This document shows, piece by piece, positions 58,301 through 64,000 of a stretch of DNA of 64,000 bases. How positions within the stretch are numbered: the stretch's first letter is position 1; every line of letters starts with the position of its first letter. A model generated the notes under the pieces. The model was given only the letters and a program-made list of their open reading frames with translations, was not told where the DNA came from and did not search any database. Location of the stretch: the NCBI RefSeq assembly GCF_016545825.1, contig NC_052617.1, positions 8,142,600 to 8,206,599 on the forward strand, written 5' to 3'. This DNA is from Eucalyptus grandis. Taxonomy: Eukaryota > Streptophyta > Magnoliopsida > Myrtales > Myrtaceae. The position numbers and the translations under genes were made by a program.

Positions 58301-58980
58301 CATTAGAGTGGAGCACCTCTCTGCCTTTTTGAAGTGGAGCAATATTGGCAATCTCCACATGCTTCTGGTTCAGGTATATTAACTTTAGCTGCTATGTTAC
58401 AAACTGAACTGACAGAGGGATACTACCGTGCACCTATCAACAAGTACAGAAGTCTAAAGCTTAACTAGCATCAGGGTGAAAGTCATGGTGCTTGTGCGGC
58501 CATTTAGATTCTCTTCATCTTAACTTTTTCTGTGGTTTGAATTGCTTAATGCTATCGGGTGCCAGTACTTCACGTCGCTGTGTGGGCTTGTCCAGTCTCA
58601 CCTTAGGACCGACATGGCGTCCCGCATAGAAATTGCGACTTTCTTCTTGCATTTGCTCATTTTAATGCCACGGTGAATACATCATGGCGGGATCTAGAAG
58701 TGCCACAAGAAATACTGATGTTTCCCATTATATGTATTGATTTCTTCTATTGGTCCAGTGGAGAACTCATTGAAATCATCTGCTACTATGTTCTGTGCAG
58801 ACGGTTATGTCGACAGTCATCAAAACCGTGGTTGTTCCCTACGTGAACCTACACCTTATGAGTGGATTCCCACTGCCACTTCCTCATGGATTTGCACTTG
58901 GAAAAGCAAGAATCCGGTACGCTGATTCGGGCATCCTGATCTGCAGCAACGTGAGCTACAAGACGTCTGTTTTGATTTAG
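55308..58980 (+). pseudogene. LBP/BPI-family secreted lipid-binding protein, six exons, two frame disruptions
   Basis: Exons 55308-55748, 56597-56736, 57175 (or 57180)-57525, 57674-57921, 58248-58373 and 58801-58980 would give about 490 residues, like plant LBP/BPI-related proteins (At1g04970 type). A signal peptide (residues 1 to about 32, SSLLFFFSFVVLPLLL) precedes the first BPI domain (SIIPLQLPQIERYVKIPLVG, NLSMNWQYSYSTW). DKIPDQALLNTAGWKYIVPQ and HLSAFLKWSNIGNLHMLLVQ belong to the second. These proteins are extracellular and bind lipopolysaccharide. Exon 3, from the acceptor ending at 57174, runs into a stop unless one base is added near 57195. The acceptor ending at 57179 avoids this. 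Exon 4 is 248 bases where 249 are needed, with the shift near 57838. These are either assembly errors in homopolymers or a recent pseudogene. Confidence 0.8.
56028..56245 (+). repeat. Two-copy 109 bp tandem duplication in intron 1 of the LBP/BPI gene
   Basis: Copies 56028-56136 and 56137-56245 differ at only a few bases, so the duplication is recent. It does not touch the splice sites. Confidence 0.9.
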
Positions 58981-59207
58981 TTGTAGCAGCTATTTCTTGA
59001 AGCGTGCAAATATGGCCATGTACAGTTGGGAAAATATATGTAAAGATTGGTATAGCCTTGTATAGTAGAAAAAGCCCAAAATTTCCTGTGCAATAAGTCA
59101 CTAGGTACTTATATTTCCTCATCTCTTGTCCTTGTATCATGATACATTTTTCGTCTGGAATTCCTCAGATACTGTATCTTTAAGTTGCTTATGGCATGGA
59201 AACGAAT

Positions 59208-59212
<5 letters not shown>
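58981..59212 (+). other. LBP/BPI gene 3' region
   Basis: Probably the 3' untranslated region and terminator side. No precise polyadenylation site assigned. Confidence 0.4.

Positions 59213-59246
<34 letters not shown>
59213..59246. repeat. (CT)17 microsatellite
   Basis: Uninterrupted CT dinucleotides downstream of the LBP/BPI-family gene. Confidence 0.95.
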
Positions 59247-59248
<2 letters not shown>

Positions 59249-62200
59249 TTGAAATACTAATCAATCACAACCGATAGTGGCTTGTGGACCTCGGGATATC
59301 ACCAATCGTCAGGGTTGAACTCGTTTATGCAAGAACTTCAAGCTAGCCATGTAGAGACCCGTGCATTGCACAAAATTAATATGCATGATAAATAATTAAA
59401 GAGATCACTAGGGCAAAAATTTGACAAATTATATAGATTATAGTTTAGTAACTTGAATTCTTTATTCTCTTAAACAAACCCTAGTCCTAGATGGAACATT
59501 TATATTAAAATAGCTACAAAATTTTATGGAATGCGTGTCTCAATATGAATTTTCTTATCAATAGCCTTCGTTGAACCTCGAAGAGGTTTGAAAATAAGAG
59601 TTGATATAGAAAATTTGAATATCGATGGAGAAAAATAACTGATCAATGTGAAGTTAAATTAAATCATACCACACAGAGAGATCTATTGAAATTTATATAA
59701 TTGGTTAAATGTAGGAAATATTAATGGAAATTGATTAAAGAATTATCATCATAATTGAAATTAAAAAAAATGAATTACGCCATTAAGTCCACGGTCTTCT
59801 AATAATGCTATTAAATTAAATTAAATAACTCCTCGAAGGTCACAGTACATACAATTTGTACAAACTATACAAAAATCCTATGTGACACTCTAAGAAAACA
59901 CTTCTTTTATTTGTTCTCAAATGAAATAGAGATGGCTATATGTATTACCGTTGAATATACTATAGACTCATAGATTTGAAAAAGATATAGCAGAGACGTA
60001 TCATTAAAGCCAAAAAAAAAAAAATTATACCAATTAAATTTAAGTCGACAATGTAATAGGAGAAAGGAAAGTAAAATGAATACTCAACTTCGCAATTAAG
60101 TAAATTATTAATTTTGTTTGAGATGTTGTCTAGATGATGGCTAATTTTACGGAAGAAGCATCACAATCTTCTTTCTTTTTCTTTTTTTCTTTTCTTTTTT
60201 TTTTTTGTGGCAATAAGCGAGGGGTCATTTTATCAATATGCAATCTCTAGTGGCACACTTAGAGAAAACACTTAAAGGAGACTATTGTAACTATATATGG
60301 ATTATATTGCTTCCACGCATAGAGTCTCCTTTAAGCGTGCCGGGTCTTTATAAATAATTACAACCCTAGATGGCAAACTTAGAGCATATGTAAAAATGTC
60401 TTCGGAAAACAAAAAAAAATCAACATCATCAGCGATACTAAACATTATGGACCCGGCAAAAATCGGTGCCTAAGTGAACAAATTATCATTGTTTCGCTGG
60501 ATTACCAAGAACGTCGCGAATTAGAGTGCTCTTCGGAGCTATTCAACATGGAAACGTTTGGATTCAACGTCACACATTGCCTCGTATTCAAGCACAGCAT
60601 CGTGGGTAACGATGTTTTCCATGGCAATTCAACAGACGCATGAATTCAATCCTCTTTTTTGTGCCTGTCTTCGGGGCTTCAACGTGTTCTTGCACAAGTC
60701 CCACGCTTCTCTTGAAACTAGAACGATCGTACGAATGACGATATATGCCAAGTGGCTATTTAGGCTACGATATATGCGAAGTGGCTATTCAGGCTACAAT
60801 CCTAGCTATCAAAACTTCTTTTTTGTCTCGTAGTTTCTATAGCTAGAACCTATACATTAAAGCTGTCCTTGTATTCACTTGCAGGAGCGAACTATTTACT
60901 CGACCTTGCCCACGAATCTGGAATCAAACAATAATGAATGGTGAGTGGAAAAGCAGCACAATGTACGCTTGGAAAAAGATACTGTCTTGGACAATTAATA
61001 CGATGTACCTATAGTGATAGACATAGTTAAGAAATTATGGATCTGTTGTAGTCAATTTACCTAGCAAGGGCACACCGGACGATCCCTGTGCCCTTCATAA
61101 GCCTGCAATGTTGGGCTTCACTTAAAAGCTTGTCTCTTCGGTTCCCATAGATTCAGAAGCTAATCTTGTATAGGTTGAAGTAATTGCTCGATGTTACAAA
61201 CTCTTTATCTTTATATAGGTTGATACAAATAGATCGATGGGTAATTACATATTGAGCTTCTACACCATAAGCTCTCCTGTGAGAGTCGGTATATATGCAA
61301 CAAATGAGCTGTAAATATAAATTATTAAATCTCAATTTAGTCGTTTATTGGTAAATAAGTCTCCAAGTAGTTTCGTTTGTTAGGATTTCACAAGCCTTTG
61401 ATGTTGCCATCCGGCAGTATAGTTCCTCGGAGTTGTTATCCATTTCTAGACCGAAAGAGATTCATCTTCGGTCAATACAACATCAAACATTTAAACCTTA
61501 AATTTCAATTGTCGGCACGACTGCTCTTTGACACTTTAGACCAAGACAAGGCCTAAAACCAAACCACCACGCCGTTCCTCCAATGGAACAACAATTCAGT
61601 GCCTTTTTCTTCTTCTTTCGGGGGCAATTGGACCCTCCCAAATCCAGACATTTCATCTTTTCTCATCAGTCGACAAAATTCTAAAGGACAAGCGCATGAT
61701 TAGCATCTTCTTTGACCATTCCACCAGATTCTCTCTCTTCCCTCTTTCCTCCCCACCATTCTTCCGTTCCGACCCTCGCAAATTCAAAAGAAGACCCCCA
61801 TCCGTCGATATCAAACATTGCCACGCAACGTCAAGGGCCGTAATCATTTCGAGAGAAAAACACGGCACGAAACACCACGATAACCGAAAGAGACTATACG
61901 TTCTGGCTTGACTCGATGCGTAACTTTCTTTTTTAACCCCCCTGCATGGCTAGGGCTAGCAGTCACAGGCAACATAAATAAATAAAAAAAGCAAAGCGTG
62001 CTATGATAGTCTTTGTAGGGGGTGGTTGGTCGTTAAAAGGGCGATAACAGCCCGGCCTAGGTTCACGTGAACCGGCGACTATCACGGCGTCGTGGACTTC
62101 CATGGAAAAAAAGGGGCTCTTCAATCGAAAGAAAATCAAAGAGCACAATTCCGGGTCTTTCGAGTTAATTAAAGATGATTTCTAATTTTTATCAACGTGC

Positions 62201-64000
62201 TCTCTCCGGTCTCTCAATTTGGTCCTTTACTCCACGGCCCTCCCCTAGCATGTGATGCAATCACTTCCTTTTCACTCTAGAGGTAGGATAACATGATTAT
62301 ATGTGTGAAATTACAAAAAACGATCCTCCTGCTTCTTCTTCTTCTTTTTGTGCATTTTCGCTATCACATTAAACTATGTAAGAGAGTGGAGACAATCTCA
62401 TTTGACCCAAAGGCCACATCCACACAATGGGTAGAACCATACTCGGTGCGTTCTTGAGGATTAATTAAGCCAAAATGCTTAAATATGTTGCATAATAAAA
62501 AGGAAGAAAAAGAAGATGTCAACTGAGGTACCGTAAAGTTTCTATTAACTCTATTGCTTGAGCAATCTAAAAACAATATATTTATGCCAATTGATTAACA
62601 ATGCATGCGTAAATGAAAAATTTCCACAACATGCACTCAATAAGTTTGATGCCGGAAAAGGAATTTAGATTGGAAAGTTAGATTACTAATGATGAATCTT
62701 AAAAGAAACTCATTTTATTGGACATAGTAATGGTTGTCATGTGATTGGACAAAAGTGTGTCACACGGGCTGAGCTTATTCGAAAGATAGGTGGCTTTCAA
62801 CACAAACATCAATCCAACAAAGACTAGGATTCCAATTACTACTTAAAAAGGGGATTAGGTTTACAAACTGAACTTGATTTCTGGGATGATGACTTGAATC
62901 AAGCAATATTTAAAGCATCTCTCTTTGTCTTGGAATATCATCTCTTTCCATTCCCATGATCTCATTATGTCCTCGCGTAAGGACCACCGTTTCCCCTTTA
63001 AAAAAAAGGAGTATGATGATGCAAAGAAAAGCTTGCTCACTGTTTGGTTCAAAACGGTTCTAAATGGAAACTTTTTAATCATTTCTTAGACGTAATTTAT
63101 GTTCAGGTCCAACCACGGAACTTCATTATTAGTGACATAAAGTTCTATATAGTTTTCATTTAATTACTTCGTGAGCGACTTTCGACATGAGTAAAATAGA
63201 GGTCAGAAGTGGAAGGAGAAGATGCATTCTTGTATGTCTTAAAAGTCCATCACCTCAATTTTCTTCTTTCTGTTCCGTTGCACCGAGGTTTACTTTAACA
63301 TTGACACTACAATTATTCTTCTTTTGACCTCATTTGTCTCTTAAAGAAAAGCGGTATGCTTATATTTTGTCTTTACACCATTATCAAATTGGGTTCACTC
63401 AAGTATGGCTTTTTATTGCATCTATCTCTAAAACTCGACGTCCGATAATCCAGCAGTTTCTCTGTTAGGTAAAGGAACTTGCATCATACGATGCACTCGA
63501 TGAGATACTTCTTCCACTTGGTCCATTAAGTTAGGTCGATCGCATATGCTAAGAAATAAGGGACGAGGCTCGTCTACCATCGTTGATTTCACCAGTCATC
63601 TTTCCCATTCTTTAAATCCCAACACATGTCCATTTCAATACGACAAAGCAAGTTCAAGAGTAACTTAATTCCTCTCCTACACGTTCATCTCTTAATCCTC
63701 AGCTGTCCGCCGTTGTCCCCTGCCGTTGTCGTGCCTCCTCAGACCACACATGGACCTCCAGCAGTGACAACACTATGCCGACGGCTTTTGTGCGTGCGTG
63801 GCTGCGGCCTATCTAATATTGTTCCATTGCACTCAGGAAAGACCCGCAACATGATGGGCGACTAATCATTCGATGCTGGTCTTCATTTGTCAGGTTGCTG
63901 CTTGGCTCGTCTCCGCTTCAGAAGACACCTTGCATACATGCATGACATAATGTCCACAATGAAGCCAAACCCTGCTGTTATATGCTTCTGGTTCCTCTGA
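59247..64000. other. AT-rich intergenic region, no supported gene
   Basis: Frames are at most 94 codons, lack known motifs and overlap one another. Poly-A and poly-T tracts occur near 60010 and 60190, a 29 bp duplication at 60739, and CTTCTT tracts near 61605 and 62335. Near 63600-63900 a more GC-rich stretch gives a 79-codon frame that I cannot assign. A gene edge just beyond 64000 is possible. Confidence 0.6.
60739..60796. repeat. 29 bp tandem duplication (two copies)
   Basis: CGATATATGCCAAGTGGCTA plus TTTAGGCTA, repeated once with two changes. Confidence 0.9.

Overview
The window is nuclear DNA of a flowering plant, very probably a eudicot. Four intron-containing housekeeping-type genes on the right have conserved plant exon structures. 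The left half is packed with long-LTR Ty3/gypsy and Ty1/copia retroelements, a tandem repeat array and a fragment of mitochondrial DNA. I cannot name the species from sequence alone.

Layout. 1-3877: two nested long LTRs in plus sense. 4047-4560: a decayed copy of mitochondrial rps4. 4561-5652: one copy of a 1.1 kb duplicated segment; the other is 23041-24155. 5548-13912: six tandem monomers of about 912 bp. The first monomer is split by a 2,893 bp solo LTR (6190-9082) with a perfect 5 bp target duplication. The last monomer runs into a foldback, MULE-like element (13693-14499). 14746-22156: a complete-length but dead Ty1/copia element on the minus strand, with both LTRs, PBS and PPT. 24156-38068: a nest of Ty3/gypsy chromovirus material, mostly minus sense, with a 3.4 kb 3' LTR, a broken gag-pol carrying a chromodomain, and a mismatched right-hand LTR. 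It ends in an inverted LTR junction beside a 100-N assembly gap (38069-38168).

Gene-rich part. VHA-e (plus, 39246-41574) and TAF6 (minus, 43162-47869) converge on a degenerate repeat dense in GGCCCA/TGGGCC. SYP51/52-type Qc-SNARE (minus, 49194-52262) follows, then an LBP/BPI-family secreted protein gene (plus, 55308-58980) with two one-base frame disruptions. 58981-64000 holds no gene that I can support. The four genes serve unrelated functions (vacuolar proton pump, general transcription factor TFIID, vacuolar membrane fusion, lipopolysaccharide-type lipid binding) and nothing suggests a functional cluster.

Most unusual signal. Five different long LTRs share one internal plan although their sequences are largely unrelated. 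Three of them show a GC-rich block ending in a GTGAG..CTCAC splice-donor-like hairpin (one only partly). All five carry, at the matching position, private minisatellites and then two adjacent hairpins whose stems covary between copies, followed by a TTTCAG acceptor-like site. Two carry, just after that site, a short reading frame whose product is conserved between them. This would fit an intron and a small gene inside the LTRs.
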